53,834 nt of DNA from Bacilli bacterium (GCA_012838505.1 DUPD01000082.1:1-53834), one strand, 5' to 3'; shown: positions 38,480-47,131, numbered from the stretch's first letter. The notes: a model not told the origin generated them from the sequence alone. A program made the numbers and translations.

Positions 38480-40396
38480 TTACCTTTCTAAATCTAAAAT
38501 GGGTTCACCGATTGTCGTCTCACCCAATTTAACGGCTTCGACTCTCGTATATTCCTGATCATTTGTTACAACAACTGGTGTGACAGTGCCATAACCAGCA
38601 CTCTTAATCCCTTCGATATCAAATTCAATTAAAAGTTGTCCTTTTTTTACATTGTTACCTTGACTCACATATGCTTTAAAAAATTCCCCATTAAGTTGGA
38701 CTGTATCAATTCCAATGTGAACCAGCACTTCGGCACCCTGTTCTGTTTCAATTCCGATCGCATGATTTGTGCCAAACAGTGCGGAAATTTTCCCGTTCAC
38801 AGGAGATACTAGCTTACCTTCACTCGGAATAATCGCAACCCCTCTTCCCAACGCACCTGAAGCAAAGGCAGTATCTGACGTATCGGCTAAATTGATTACT
38901 TCACCAGTTAGCGGTGACTCGATAATCTCACTTTGAATCCCACCTTCACCAACTGATGAAGTGGCTTGATTTGAATCTTGCTCGGTCTTATTAATCCCGC
39001 CAAAGAAGTACGTCAATACGAACGCCAGAATAGTAGCGACAACAACAGCTACAACTGAACCGAAGAATGCTGTATTCAAACCTTCTTCTGGATGGACAAA
39101 ACTTGCCCATTGGAAGATTCCTAAGCCAGCCATATTATGCCCGACTGTTCCAAATATACCAATAATCGCACCACCAATTGCTGATGAGATCAACGTATAA
39201 ATAAATGGCTTTTTCAGCGGTAACGCAAGCCCATACATTCCTGGCTCAGTCACCCCAAAGATAGATGACAAAATCGCAGGGAAACTAAGTGATTTTATTT
39301 TTTCACTCTTTGTTCTAATCCATATCGCGCTAATTGCACCAGCTAGAGCAAATGAGTGAGCGAAGATTAACGCTAAAATTGGATCCCAGCCTTGGCCGGC
39401 AAAGTTATTAAGCGCAATTGGAACAAGTCCCCAATGAAGGCCGAACATAACAAACACCAACCACAGACCACCAAGGAAAGCACCTGCAACAATCGGGCTA
39501 AGTTCATAGATCCAGATCGTTCCTTGCCCAAGTAATTGACTCGCCCATGTAGCAATTGGTCCGATCACAATAAATGTAACTGGAATAATAATTAACATTG
39601 TTAACATTGGTACAACAAATGTTTTAATGACATCTGGAATTACCTTTGCTAACGCATTTTCTAATTTTGATGCAAAATAGTTTGCCACAATAATCGGAAT
39701 GACTGACATTGCATAGGTCATTAAAATAACTGGAATACCTAAAAACTCCAAATGAACATTTGACTCAAAAAGTGTGCCGGTAAACAATGTATACAATGGT
39801 TCGCCTGCTGTAAGCCCACCAAGTGTTGGATCAAGTGCAGGATAAACTAATGCACTGGCAATCACCATTCCAAGAAACGGTGACCCACCAAACTTTTTCA
39901 TCGACGTGTAGCCAAGGAAGATTGGCAAGAAGTAAAATAGACCATCACCAATTGCATTTAAAATTGCATAAGTTCCATCTGTATCACTTAACCAACCAAG
40001 CGCAACAAATAAAGCATTAAAACCTTTAATCATACCTGAAGCAACCAATACAGCTAAGATTGGTTGGAAAATTCCAGAGATAATCGCGATAAACTGATTG
40101 AATAAGCTCCCTTTTTCACCTTCATCCTGATCAGTCGAGCTAGCTGATTCGAACCCACCAACCACCGCAACAGCTTTATAAACTTCTGGTACGTGGTTGC
40201 CAATGACAACTTGATACTGGCCAGCGCTTTGTCGTACAGTTACTACTTCATCATGATTCATTAAGTATTCTGTGTTTGCTTTTGACTCATCTTTCAACTT
40301 GAATCGTAGCCGTGTAATACAATGACCAACACTACTGACGTTTTCTTTCCCACCTACATTTTCAACAATATCTTTGGCCAAATCTTCATACTTCAT
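38480..40396 (-). CDS. Beta-glucoside PTS permease EIIBCA (638 aa)
   Basis: Order B-C-A. EIIB: GHCITRLRFKLKDE with the phosphorylated Cys at about residue 26. EIIC: ten or so membrane segments from about 105 to 470. EIIA: last 150 residues, with the active His in VLVHIGIDTVQL. This matches BglP/BglF transporters for aryl-beta-glucosides or cellobiose-type sugars. ATG 40396 follows AAGGAGG. Its leader has a long inverted repeat; no BglG/LicT antiterminator gene is in the window. Operon with the GH1 gene. Confidence 0.93.
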   Translation of the reverse strand: MKYEDLAKDIVENVGGKENVSSVGHCITRLRFKLKDESKANTEYLMNHDEVVTVRQSAGQYQVVIGNHVPEVYKAVAVVGGFESASSTDQDEGEKGSLFNQFIAIISGIFQPILAVLVASGMIKGFNALFVALGWLSDTDGTYAILNAIGDGLFYFLPIFLGYTSMKKFGGSPFLGMVIASALVYPALDPTLGGLTAGEPLYTLFTGTLFESNVHLEFLGIPVILMTYAMSVIPIIVANYFASKLENALAKVIPDVIKTFVVPMLTMLIIIPVTFIVIGPIATWASQLLGQGTIWIYELSPIVAGAFLGGLWLVFVMFGLHWGLVPIALNNFAGQGWDPILALIFAHSFALAGAISAIWIRTKSEKIKSLSFPAILSSIFGVTEPGMYGLALPLKKPFIYTLISSAIGGAIIGIFGTVGHNMAGLGIFQWASFVHPEEGLNTAFFGSVVAVVVATILAFVLTYFFGGINKTEQDSNQATSSVGEGGIQSEIIESPLTGEVINLADTSDTAFASGALGRGVAIIPSEGKLVSPVNGKISALFGTNHAIGIETEQGAEVLVHIGIDTVQLNGEFFKAYVSQGNNVKKGQLLIEFDIEGIKSAGYGTVTPVVVTNDQEYTRVEAVKLGETTIGEPILDLER

Positions 40397-40433
40397 TTAA
40401 TAACCTCCTTATCATTTTAATGCAACATATAAA

Positions 40434-40536
40434 AACCTGAATGATTTTTGAAAAAATAACCACACTCTCAATCAATAAAAAAAATAGGACTCAACTCATA
40501 CTAATGATAAATAGTATCTTCAAAATTATTCAGGTT
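40434..40536 (-). promoter_or_regulatory. Long inverted repeat in the leader of the PTS operon
   Basis: AACCTGAATGATTTTTG (40434-40450) is nearly complementary to CAAAATTATTCAGGTT (40521-40536), one mismatch. In the minus-strand RNA the closing arm ends in GGTTTTTA, terminator-like, and an inner ATACTA/TAGTAT hairpin lies in the loop. The usual RAT site of LicT/BglG systems was not found. The remainder of 40540-40715 shows nothing else. Confidence 0.55.
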
Positions 40537-40716
40537 ATGCTAAAATGGTCGCTGTCTATATTATCTACAAAAAATACGTCTTTAACTAACTAATCTATGA
40601 TCATCAATAGTTTAATACCCTTTTTCGACAATCGATACTCTCCTTTTTATCATTGCAAAAGTACCCAATAATCATTTAAGAATTGATCTTTAATTGTTAA
40701 AACGAGCTGAAAACTG

Positions 40717-40745
40717 TTGACAGTAAAGTCATTAAACTATACGAT
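40717..40745 (+). promoter_or_regulatory. Sigma-A promoter of the PAP2 gene
   Basis: A perfect TTGACA (40717-40722), 17 bp, then TACGAT (40740-40745), 44 bp before the start codon. Confidence 0.8.
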
Positions 40746-40788
40746 AGATTAAGTTTGTTTATAATTACGTATTTGATTGGAGTTACTT

Positions 40789-41439
40789 ATGAAAAACAAA
40801 TCAATCATTTGCTTGATCATCATTAATTTAGTCGCTTTCCTATTAGTTGCTTTTTGGTTAACCCCATCTAATGGTTACTTATACGACTATCAAGTCATAG
40901 CTTGGGTTGAAGGATCATCAACTAAGTTATTAAATCAAATAATGCTAGTCATTTCTTTAGTTGGATCAAGCGAAATCATATTACTAGCAACAATAGTTAT
41001 CTCAGCTATTTTCTTACTCAAGCGCTATTGGCAACTACTCTATTTCTTTATCATTGTTTCTGTTGGTGGAGTTGCACTTAACTTTTTATTAAAAATATTA
41101 TTTCAAAAAGAGCGACCAGGTGGAAATGTTAGTTCAATTGAAGTCTTCAATTTTTCATTTGATATTCCGTCTTATAGTTTTCCTAGTGGTCACATGATGA
41201 GGGCTACGTTGCTCTTGTTATTTCTTATTTATCTAAGTTATTCTTTTATCAAAAATACTTACCTAAAATGGACAGCTTATCTTACTAGCTTTATCCTAAT
41301 GATTGGTGTTGCCTTGAGCAGAATATTTTTAGATGCACATTATTTGTCAGATATCATTGGTGCAGTAAGCATTTCAATTGTTTGGTTTTGTCTAATTTTA
41401 CTTATCTTCAAAAAAAATCATGTATCTCACTATAACTAG
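40789..41439 (+). CDS. PAP2 family phosphatase (216 aa)
   Basis: All three PAP2 motifs are seen: KILFQKERP (KxxxxxxRP), PSGHM, and SRIFLDAHYLSD (SRxxxxxHxxxD). About six membrane segments, with the active site on the outer face. Members dephosphorylate undecaprenyl pyrophosphate, phosphatidic acid or phosphatidylglycerol phosphate; a role in undecaprenyl phosphate recycling is plausible but not proven. ATG 40789 is chosen because TTGGAG, its ribosome site, includes the alternative TTG start. Confidence 0.88.
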   Translation: MKNKSIICLIIINLVAFLLVAFWLTPSNGYLYDYQVIAWVEGSSTKLLNQIMLVISLVGSSEIILLATIVISAIFLLKRYWQLLYFFIIVSVGGVALNFLLKILFQKERPGGNVSSIEVFNFSFDIPSYSFPSGHMMRATLLLLFLIYLSYSFIKNTYLKWTAYLTSFILMIGVALSRIFLDAHYLSDIIGAVSISIVWFCLILLIFKKNHVSHYN

Positions 41440-41455
41440 TGAAGTACATGATTTT
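41414..41455 (+). terminator. Terminator between PAP2 and mgtE genes
   Basis: AAAATCATGTA (41414-41424) pairs with TACATGATTTT (41445-41455), and an inner TCACTA/TAGTGA helix is present. The A and T runs on both sides make it usable from either direction. Confidence 0.85.
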
Positions 41456-41494
41456 CTTTTTCCAAAATTAATTTATACTAGCGTATCTAGCACT

Positions 41495-42856
41495 TTATAA
41501 AAGGTGCATTAGAGCAGTGGCAATTGAGAAGTAAATAATCAATCCTAACATATCATTAACTGTTGTAATAAATGGCCCTGATGCAATTGCTGGGTCAAAC
41601 TTTAACTTATTAATCACTAATGGGACAATAAATCCAACAACTGTTGAGACCGTTAGCGTGCATAGAAGTGAAACCCCAACAATTACAGCTAAAATCCAAT
41701 TGCCATAGATAACAGAAATTAAAGCAGTGATCGATACCATACAAATTAAACCGAGTAAGAATCCCGCTGTTAACTCACGTTTAATCATACGCCAGAATCC
41801 ACCTTGTTTAATGTTGCCAAGTGCAAGACCACGGACGGCTACCGTTAACGATTGTGTTCCAACATTTCCCGCTGAATCCATAATTAACGGTATGAATACG
41901 GAAAGTAAAACGACAGCTTCTAACGTCTCTTCAAAATGACCAATTACACCAGCGGTTAGCATGCCTAAAAACATCAGAGCGACAATCCATGGCGCACGCA
42001 TTTTAGCCGTCTCATATCCACTCAAGTCTATATCTGTTGAACCTTTTGTTGCTGATAGCTCTTCAAAATCCTCAGTCGCTTCTTCCTCTAGAATATCCAT
42101 AATATCATCAACTGTAATAATCCCTAATAGATGATTTTCCTTCGAGACAACTGGAACAGCAAGAAAGTCATACTTTTTAATTGTATGCCCTACATCTTCT
42201 TGATTCAAATCTTCCTCAACAGAAATAACTTTTTTACTCATAATATTTTCTATTGTTTCTTCTGGGGAGGCAACAATTAAATCACGTAGTGAAACGACAC
42301 CGACCAATTCTTGATTGACGTTAGTTACATAAAGATAATAAATAATTTCTGCGGTTGGCGCTTCTTCTCGAAGTCTTTCCAGAACATTGGATACCTTTTC
42401 TGTTGAAGAAATTCGAATCAATTCTTTCGTCATAATCGATCCGGCTGTTTCTTCGGCATAAGACAGAAGTCGTTTTACATGTCGAGCCTTATCCTTATCC
42501 ATATTAGCAAGAATTGCATCAGCTCTTTCTGTATTGATCTCCGCTAAAAAGGTCACGACATTATCGGTAAACATGTAATTAAACATTGTTGATGAATACT
42601 CTTCAGCTAATTCCAAAAAATATAGCTTTTGTTCTCTAATATCTAAACCAGAAAACACATTTGCAAATTCTTCTGGACTTAAATAGCTATACACTTTTGC
42701 CCGAGCATCCTGATTTAAAGAAATAAAAATATCTAACTGATCTGATGGATGTAAGTCTAAAAAAGTATGGCGAAACTCATTAATCTTTTCATTCTTTAAA
42801 GTGTCGACAACCATTTTAGAATACTGGTGACGTTTGTGCTTATTTAACTTTTCCAA
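41495..42856 (-). CDS. mgtE: Magnesium transporter MgtE (453 aa)
   Basis: Superhelical N domain (residues about 1-135: FLDLHPSDQLDIF, LDIREQKLYFLELAEEYSS), two CBS domains (IMTKELIRISSTEKVSNVLERL and IMSKKVISVEEDLNQEDVG), the plug helix and five membrane helices with PLIMDSAGNVGTQS, the Mg2+ pore motif. Mg2+-gated Mg2+ channel. TTG 42856 is 6 nt behind GGAGGG; longer frames lack this. A M-box riboswitch in the 5' leader controls it. Confidence 0.93.
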   Translation of the reverse strand: MEKLNKHKRHQYSKMVVDTLKNEKINEFRHTFLDLHPSDQLDIFISLNQDARAKVYSYLSPEEFANVFSGLDIREQKLYFLELAEEYSSTMFNYMFTDNVVTFLAEINTERADAILANMDKDKARHVKRLLSYAEETAGSIMTKELIRISSTEKVSNVLERLREEAPTAEIIYYLYVTNVNQELVGVVSLRDLIVASPEETIENIMSKKVISVEEDLNQEDVGHTIKKYDFLAVPVVSKENHLLGIITVDDIMDILEEEATEDFEELSATKGSTDIDLSGYETAKMRAPWIVALMFLGMLTAGVIGHFEETLEAVVLLSVFIPLIMDSAGNVGTQSLTVAVRGLALGNIKQGGFWRMIKRELTAGFLLGLICMVSITALISVIYGNWILAVIVGVSLLCTLTVSTVVGFIVPLVINKLKFDPAIASGPFITTVNDMLGLIIYFSIATALMHLL

Positions 42857-43040
42857 TCTAAACCCTCCTATACTAAGAACCAACCACCTTATCCGTTAGG
42901 AGCCGTAAGATGAATCCTAGTAATGTATTTTTTTACGATATACAAACAACAATTACTATTCGAATCGCTCTCTTGATCATTATCCATATTCATCCCACAT
43001 CCTTCTCTAATTTAAATAAATTTAAGCTTAAAAAAACTAA

Positions 43041-43069
43041 AAAACACCTCCTACGAAAGAAGGTGTTTT
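43041..43069 (-). terminator. Distal terminator in the mgtE leader
   Basis: Minus AAAACACCT (43069-43061) pairs with AGGTGTTTT (43049-43041), followed by a T-rich tail. Probable end point of the Mg2+-repressed leader; between it and mgtE (42857-43040) no gene is seen. Confidence 0.75.
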
Positions 43070-43100
43070 AATCGACATATAATTAAGAAGTGAATACTTT

Positions 43101-43132
43101 AAAAACAGCTATTAACTAATCACTCTGTTTTT
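43101..43132 (-). terminator. Proximal terminator in the mgtE leader
   Basis: Minus AAAAACAG (43132-43125) pairs with CTGTTTTT (43108-43101) around a loop of 16 nt. Either this or the hairpin at 43041 is the M-box expression platform. Confidence 0.5.
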
Positions 43133-43229
43133 TTATTCATTGAACTTAGAATCTTTGGTTTAAAATAAGTTTCAACTGAAATTAATCTTTATCTAAGCTC
43201 AAAATAATCACAACAAAATTAACAAATAC

Positions 43230-43388
43230 CCTTCAATCGTAGAGCTTTAGCACTGTGCGGCATAGAATTTGGAAATTCAGCTACATTAAAAACAACCTTA
43301 ATTCGATTGTTCCTGTTGACCCATTGGCGTCTTTGGACATTTTTGGGCAGCAGCGTATCTCCGTCACAGGAGCCTGGCCTAACGAAGG
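43230..43388 (-). ncRNA. M-box (ykoK leader) Mg2+ riboswitch
   Basis: Read on the minus strand, all conserved blocks appear in order: P1 arm CCTTC, CGTTAGG, AGGCTCCTGTGACGGAGATA, CGCTGCTGCCCAAAAATGTC, CAAAGACGCCAATGGGTCAA, then TTAAGGTTGTTTTTAATGTA, GCTGAATTTCC, ATGCCGCACAGTGCTAAAGC, CTCTACGATT and the closing GAAGG. The aptamer leads directly to the mgtE gene with intrinsic terminators between. High Mg2+ is expected to favour termination. A 73-codon frame on this strand is only a shadow. Confidence 0.96.
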
Positions 43389-43419
43389 TTCTTATTAAAT
43401 TATTTTTTGACCATCTATC

Positions 43420-43448
43420 ATCATACTCTATTCTAGGCAATAATGCAA
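43420..43448 (-). promoter_or_regulatory. Sigma-A promoter of the M-box/mgtE transcript
   Basis: Minus strand TTGCAT (43448-43443), 17 bp, TATGAT (43425-43420). Transcription should start near 43413, about 25 nt before the aptamer. Confidence 0.75.
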
Positions 43449-43562
43449 CTGAATTAAAACAGATTTTTAATTAAACCGCTAAACCGCTATTATCCCCGCC
43501 CCCTAACATGTATAATAAAACTAAGTCCTTTTCGAAAAAATTCTATTTTAGGAGGCTGTCGT

Positions 43563-44669
43563 TTGAAAAAGAAACATCTCTGGCTCATTTTATTTTACTT
43601 AGGTTGTGCCGCTATTGGCTTTTTCGGTGCATATTTTGATTTATTCAGTGGCTTGCTTGATCATTTAACCATTGAGAATGCCCTAATCTATCTACTTTTA
43701 TTTTTAATCAGTTTATTTTTAGTCATTAACATTCATGAATTTGGTCATTTTGTATTTGGTAAATTGCTCGGCTATAAATTATTAATGTACCAAATTGGCT
43801 TGTTAAATTTTACGTACGAAAATGGTAAAATGAAATTCTCTTTTAAGAAAACAAAAGGATTCGATGGATTCTGTGCGATGATTCCTCCTAAAGATGCAAG
43901 TGCATTCGATAAAAGGAATCTATTATATTATGCAGGTGGTATAGGGTTTAACGTAGCAACAGGAATTCTCGCTCTCGTCGCTCTATCAATTACGGAAAAT
44001 CCAAGTCTACGAAGTTTCATTTACATTTTCGCCTGGATGAGCATCATCCTCGGCTTATTTAATTTAATCCCATTTAAAACTGCTGGTAATCAATTTTCGG
44101 ATGGTAAATTTATCATTGGTATACTGAGACAAAACGAACATGTTAGCGCAATGCTGGCACTGCAAAACGTTGTCACTCAATTAGCTGGAGGGATCAGGCC
44201 AAAAAAATTAAATTTTGATCATAAAGAGCTTGCTAATTTTGATGACCCTTCACTTTTTCTATTGCAATATTTTCATGCACTTGACCAAGAAAACGACGAC
44301 AAAGCGAAAGAACTGATCGAAAAATTAATCAGTCGATTAGATGATGTCTCATCAATTGCCTTACCAGGAAATTACTATGAAATTATTACTGCTGGAATCC
44401 TATTCAATCAATCTGAATGGATTGAAAAATATTATTCATTGGTTGAAAAGACTTTAAACCATGACCGAGATTTAAATGGTGAACGAGTTAAAGCTTATTA
44501 CGCCTGGTATACAGGTAATCAGGATCAAGCGAAACAACATATTGAACGAGCAAAAGCTGTTGCGGACAAATTCCCATTACGTGGTCAAGCAGAGATGGAA
44601 CTAGCCTTACTAGATCGACTAGAGCAAAAAATTAATTCAGATTTAACTCCAGCAGAGCAAAGATTATAA
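43563..44669 (+). CDS. M50-like membrane metalloprotease (site-2 protease family) (368 aa)
   Basis: The zinc site HEFGH stands at about residues 59-63 in a membrane helix (LVINIHEFGHFVFGKLLGY), and the second site is LFNLIPFKTAGNQFSDGKFI, matching N-x2-P...DG of S2P enzymes. Four membrane segments lie in the first 180 residues. The last 180 residues are soluble, helical and TPR-like. Relatives without known substrate are widespread in Firmicutes and often near peptide or stress genes. Start TTG 43563 has AGGAGG upstream. Single gene. Confidence 0.8.
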   Translation: MKKKHLWLILFYLGCAAIGFFGAYFDLFSGLLDHLTIENALIYLLLFLISLFLVINIHEFGHFVFGKLLGYKLLMYQIGLLNFTYENGKMKFSFKKTKGFDGFCAMIPPKDASAFDKRNLLYYAGGIGFNVATGILALVALSITENPSLRSFIYIFAWMSIILGLFNLIPFKTAGNQFSDGKFIIGILRQNEHVSAMLALQNVVTQLAGGIRPKKLNFDHKELANFDDPSLFLLQYFHALDQENDDKAKELIEKLISRLDDVSSIALPGNYYEIITAGILFNQSEWIEKYYSLVEKTLNHDRDLNGERVKAYYAWYTGNQDQAKQHIERAKAVADKFPLRGQAEMELALLDRLEQKINSDLTPAEQRL

Positions 44670-44694
44670 AAGCCTGGGACAAAACTCAGCTAAA

Positions 44695-44729
44695 ATGAAA
44701 CAGGAATTCATACTGAATTCCTGTTTCAT
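44695..44729. terminator. 15-bp perfect hairpin between converging genes
   Basis: ATGAAACAGGAATTC (44695-44709) pairs perfectly with GAATTCCTGTTTCAT (44715-44729), loop ATACT. On the minus strand it ends in TTTTAG, so it fits best as terminator of rlmA, perhaps used from both sides. Confidence 0.75.
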
Positions 44730-44764
44730 ACCACTATCATTGAAATAGATTGATTACTACATTA

Positions 44765-45646
44765 TTAAATTGTTTTTCTTCCGATTAAAATTTCAACATC
44801 AAGCGTTACTTCTGTATCATTTTTATTTAGAAATGCAAGCCGATCTATTTCAGATGTATGCCATGTGAGTGGTGTCATCTCAATCAACCACTCCATTGCT
44901 TCTAGACTAAGGTTGAGCGTTTCACTGATGACAACCCTCCGATCAATTTGATACTGCTGACTAAATCGATCAACGGTATTATCATTGCGGTAATACCGTT
45001 TAGTTGAATCATTATAAAAGTAATGTCGAAGCTCCTTTAAATAACCAGCTCTAGGAATCACTTTAACGACGAGACCACCTGGATTTAAGAGCCGATCAAA
45101 TTCTGAATAATTAGATGGAGATAAAATATTAAGAATAACATCAAATTGACTATTTCTAAACGGCATTCTTGCTAAATCAGCTACGGTCCAGATTTGATTT
45201 GGATAATATTTGGCCGCAGTCGTAATTGCTTCTTTCGAAATATCGATTCCAACTCCTTGAGCATTGAATGTAACCATCTGACTCATATAATCAAGATGCG
45301 AACCTTCTCCACAGCCTGAATCGAGCATTAAAATCGGCTCTTTAACTTCCGTAAAAAATTGGTTAAGTATCGCTATTATTTTATTTGTAACTGGTTTAAA
45401 AAAACCCGCTTCACTCATCAATTTCTGACGAGACTCAAACAACGTTTTCGTATATTTTGTTGTCACATGACGAGTTAGTAAATTTAAATAACCCTGCTTA
45501 GCAAAATCAAATCGATGATGATTCGAACAAACAAGACTATCGTAAGACTCAACAATCATACTTGATTCACAAATAGGACATGAAAAAAGCGTTTCGAACC
45601 GTTGAACACGCTTGGCACTGATAACTTTCTTAGTTTCTTTTTGCAA
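44765..45646 (-). CDS. 23S rRNA (guanine-N1) methyltransferase, RlmA type (293 aa)
   Basis: An N-terminal zinc finger, CPICESSM followed by CSNHHRFDFAKQGYLNLL, precedes a Rossmann SAM-binding domain with motif I LDSGCGEGSHL. This is the layout of RlmA(I)/RlmA(II) (RrmA/TlrB), which methylate G745 or G748 of 23S rRNA, and affect macrolide/tylosin action in the second case. TTG 45646 is the likely start, with GAGGTGAG just before it; a frame to 45751 would include the terminator of the next gene upstream. Confidence 0.85.
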   Translation of the reverse strand: MQKETKKVISAKRVQRFETLFSCPICESSMIVESYDSLVCSNHHRFDFAKQGYLNLLTRHVTTKYTKTLFESRQKLMSEAGFFKPVTNKIIAILNQFFTEVKEPILMLDSGCGEGSHLDYMSQMVTFNAQGVGIDISKEAITTAAKYYPNQIWTVADLARMPFRNSQFDVILNILSPSNYSEFDRLLNPGGLVVKVIPRAGYLKELRHYFYNDSTKRYYRNDNTVDRFSQQYQIDRRVVISETLNLSLEAMEWLIEMTPLTWHTSEIDRLAFLNKNDTEVTLDVEILIGRKTI

Positions 45647-45729
45647 AAAACTCACCTCACAGAAGTTTACTGCTGATCTTGATCTCACGCTCTTATGATC
45701 GGTAGTATTTTCATTTATTTTAACACAGA

Positions 45730-45767
45730 AAAAATCCCGAGTCCTGTTCACTAGACCCGAGATTTTT
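45730..45767 (-). terminator. Terminator of the catE-like gene
   Basis: On the minus strand AAAAATCTCGGGTC pairs with GACTCGGGATTTTT over 14 positions with two wobble pairs, loop of 10 nt. It blocks the longest frame of rlmA. Confidence 0.85.
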
Positions 45768-45768
45768 C

Positions 45769-46620
45769 TTAATATGATAATTCAACCCGATTACCAGCCG
45801 GATCCTCCGTCATGATCCGACCATCTTCTTCGGTAACTTTTGCACCGACTTTTTCTAAATTGGCGATCGTTGCCTGTACTGCTGCGTTGTCGTTATAAAT
45901 TAATTGATATGATTCCATACCCGCACTGTTTTCTGCTGGCCTAGGAGCACCGACCCCCTGCCAAGTATTAACCGCAATATGGTGATGGTATTTTTCTGTT
46001 GATAGAAATAATGCCTGACCACCAAATCGATTGACCACATCAAAACCTAAGCCATTAACATAAAATTGTTCAGCCTTTTTAAGGTCATCAACATATAAAT
46101 GAATGTGTCCCAGAACTGTATCTTTCGGTAAGCCTTGCCAAGTTTCATCCGCGTTACGATGTGTAAGTAATTCCTGAATATTCACCGGATCAGTCGTCAT
46201 CGCAACTTCTCCTTTATTCCAGTCCCAAACATTCGGATCACGGTCAACATAAATTTCAATATCATTTCCATCTGGATCTTTAAGATAAAATGCCTCACTA
46301 ACTAAGTGATCACCAGCACCTGCTTTGACATTATTGTCTGAAAGGTGGATGACAAAATTTGCTAAGTCCTTCTTCTTCGGTAATAATAAGGCAAAATGAT
46401 AGATACCCGTTGTTCTTGGTTGTTTCGGTTTTACTCCTTCTGGTTGTACAAGTGACAGAAGTGTTGTCTTACCATCTGCTGTTAACTTTGCCGTTCTATC
46501 AGTACGTTCTAAAACTTCAAATCCGATAATTTCTTGATAATACTTTAAAGATCTTGCTAAATCCTCAACATTTAATCGTACATGGTTTACATAAGTTGCT
46601 GGTTTAACGTGGAAAACCAT
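45769..46620 (-). CDS. CatE-like VOC family ring-cleaving dioxygenase (283 aa)
   Basis: Two VOC (glyoxalase/extradiol dioxygenase) halves: VNHVRLNVEDLARSLKYY... and LGHIHLYVDDLKKAEQFY, with candidate metal ligands His in NHVRL and GHIHL, YHHHIAVNTW and Glu in NRVELSY. Length and sequence fit B. subtilis CatE (YfiE), a catechol-2,3-dioxygenase that removes catechols and quinones. The gene is divergent from a YodB/CatR-like HxlR regulator, the usual partner. Start ATG 46620 with GGAGGG. Monocistronic. Confidence 0.87.
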   Translation of the reverse strand: MVFHVKPATYVNHVRLNVEDLARSLKYYQEIIGFEVLERTDRTAKLTADGKTTLLSLVQPEGVKPKQPRTTGIYHFALLLPKKKDLANFVIHLSDNNVKAGAGDHLVSEAFYLKDPDGNDIEIYVDRDPNVWDWNKGEVAMTTDPVNIQELLTHRNADETWQGLPKDTVLGHIHLYVDDLKKAEQFYVNGLGFDVVNRFGGQALFLSTEKYHHHIAVNTWQGVGAPRPAENSAGMESYQLIYNDNAAVQATIANLEKVGAKVTEEDGRIMTEDPAGNRVELSY

Positions 46621-46677
46621 TTAAATCCCTCCTAATTTTGATTCAGTCATCTAGTTTTAAATTATTTTTATCACTAA

Positions 46678-46692
46678 GTTACTTTATGTAAC
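46678..46692. promoter_or_regulatory. GTTAC-N5-GTAAC operator, probably for the HxlR regulator
   Basis: GTTACTTTATGTAAC is a perfect 5-bp dyad placed 2 bp behind the -10 of the catE promoter, over the transcription start. A YodB/CatR-like regulator is encoded divergently. A related TTACAAACAT and GTTATAATTCG region lies near its own promoter. Confidence 0.7.
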
Positions 46693-46694
46693 CA

Positions 46695-46723
46695 ACTATA
46701 CTATACAAAATTAATTACGTCAA
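46695..46723 (-). promoter_or_regulatory. catE-like gene promoter
   Basis: Minus strand TTGACG (46723-46718), 17 bp, TATAGT (46700-46695). Confidence 0.8.
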
Positions 46724-46739
46724 GTGTTTAAATTAATGT

Positions 46740-46769
46740 TTGTAATTAGGTTTCTTTATGTGTTATAAT
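46740..46769 (+). promoter_or_regulatory. Promoter of the HxlR regulator gene
   Basis: TTGTAA (46740-46745), 18 bp, then TATAAT (46764-46769) preceded by TGT, an extended -10. Confidence 0.7.
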
Positions 46770-46791
46770 TCGATTAAAGAGGTGATTTTTG

Positions 46792-47106
46792 ATGAAACAA
46801 CCGAATATTTGCCCCAAATTTGAACAAGCAATTTCATTATTAAGTAAGCGATGGACAGGACTAGTCATATATCAATTATTAAATGGAACACAACGCTTCA
46901 ATGAACTGCAATCAGCCATCGGGGTCAGCGGGAAAGTCTTATCAGATCGATTAAAAGACCTAGAGCAACAAGGAATTGTTCATCGCGAAGTCATTCCTGA
47001 CACCCCCGTTATTATCCAATATTCATTAACGACTAAGGGACAATCAATGCAATCCATTATTCAATCGATTGAATCCTGGTCACAAGACTGGATTAAACCA
47101 GAATAA
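46792..47106 (+). CDS. HxlR family redox regulator, YodB/CatR-like (104 aa)
   Basis: A winged helix of the HxlR type fills the protein: LSKRWTGLVIYQLLNGTQRFNELQSAIGVSGKVLSDRLKDLEQQGIV, wing IPDTPVIIQYSLTTKGQ. The only Cys is Cys7 (NICPKF), the position of the redox-sensing Cys of YodB and CatR that reacts with quinones and diamide. With catE divergent, it most likely represses catE until quinones arrive. ATG 46792 follows AAAGAGGTG. Sole downstream neighbour is separated by a terminator. Confidence 0.88.
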   Translation: MKQPNICPKFEQAISLLSKRWTGLVIYQLLNGTQRFNELQSAIGVSGKVLSDRLKDLEQQGIVHREVIPDTPVIIQYSLTTKGQSMQSIIQSIESWSQDWIKPE

Positions 47107-47131
47107 ACATTAACGACATAACCATTTTTAA

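Noticed and set aside
42895-42930. A second M-box-like piece (CCGTTAGGAGCCG on the plus strand)
   Set aside because: Only a short word resembles the M-box start; the following conserved blocks are missing.
43219-43440. 73-codon minus-strand frame upstream of mgtE
   Set aside because: It coincides with the M-box riboswitch, whose RNA motifs explain the conservation.
45647-45751. 35-residue N-terminal extension of RlmA
   Set aside because: It begins in the catE terminator; TTG 45646 has GAGGTGAG directly upstream.
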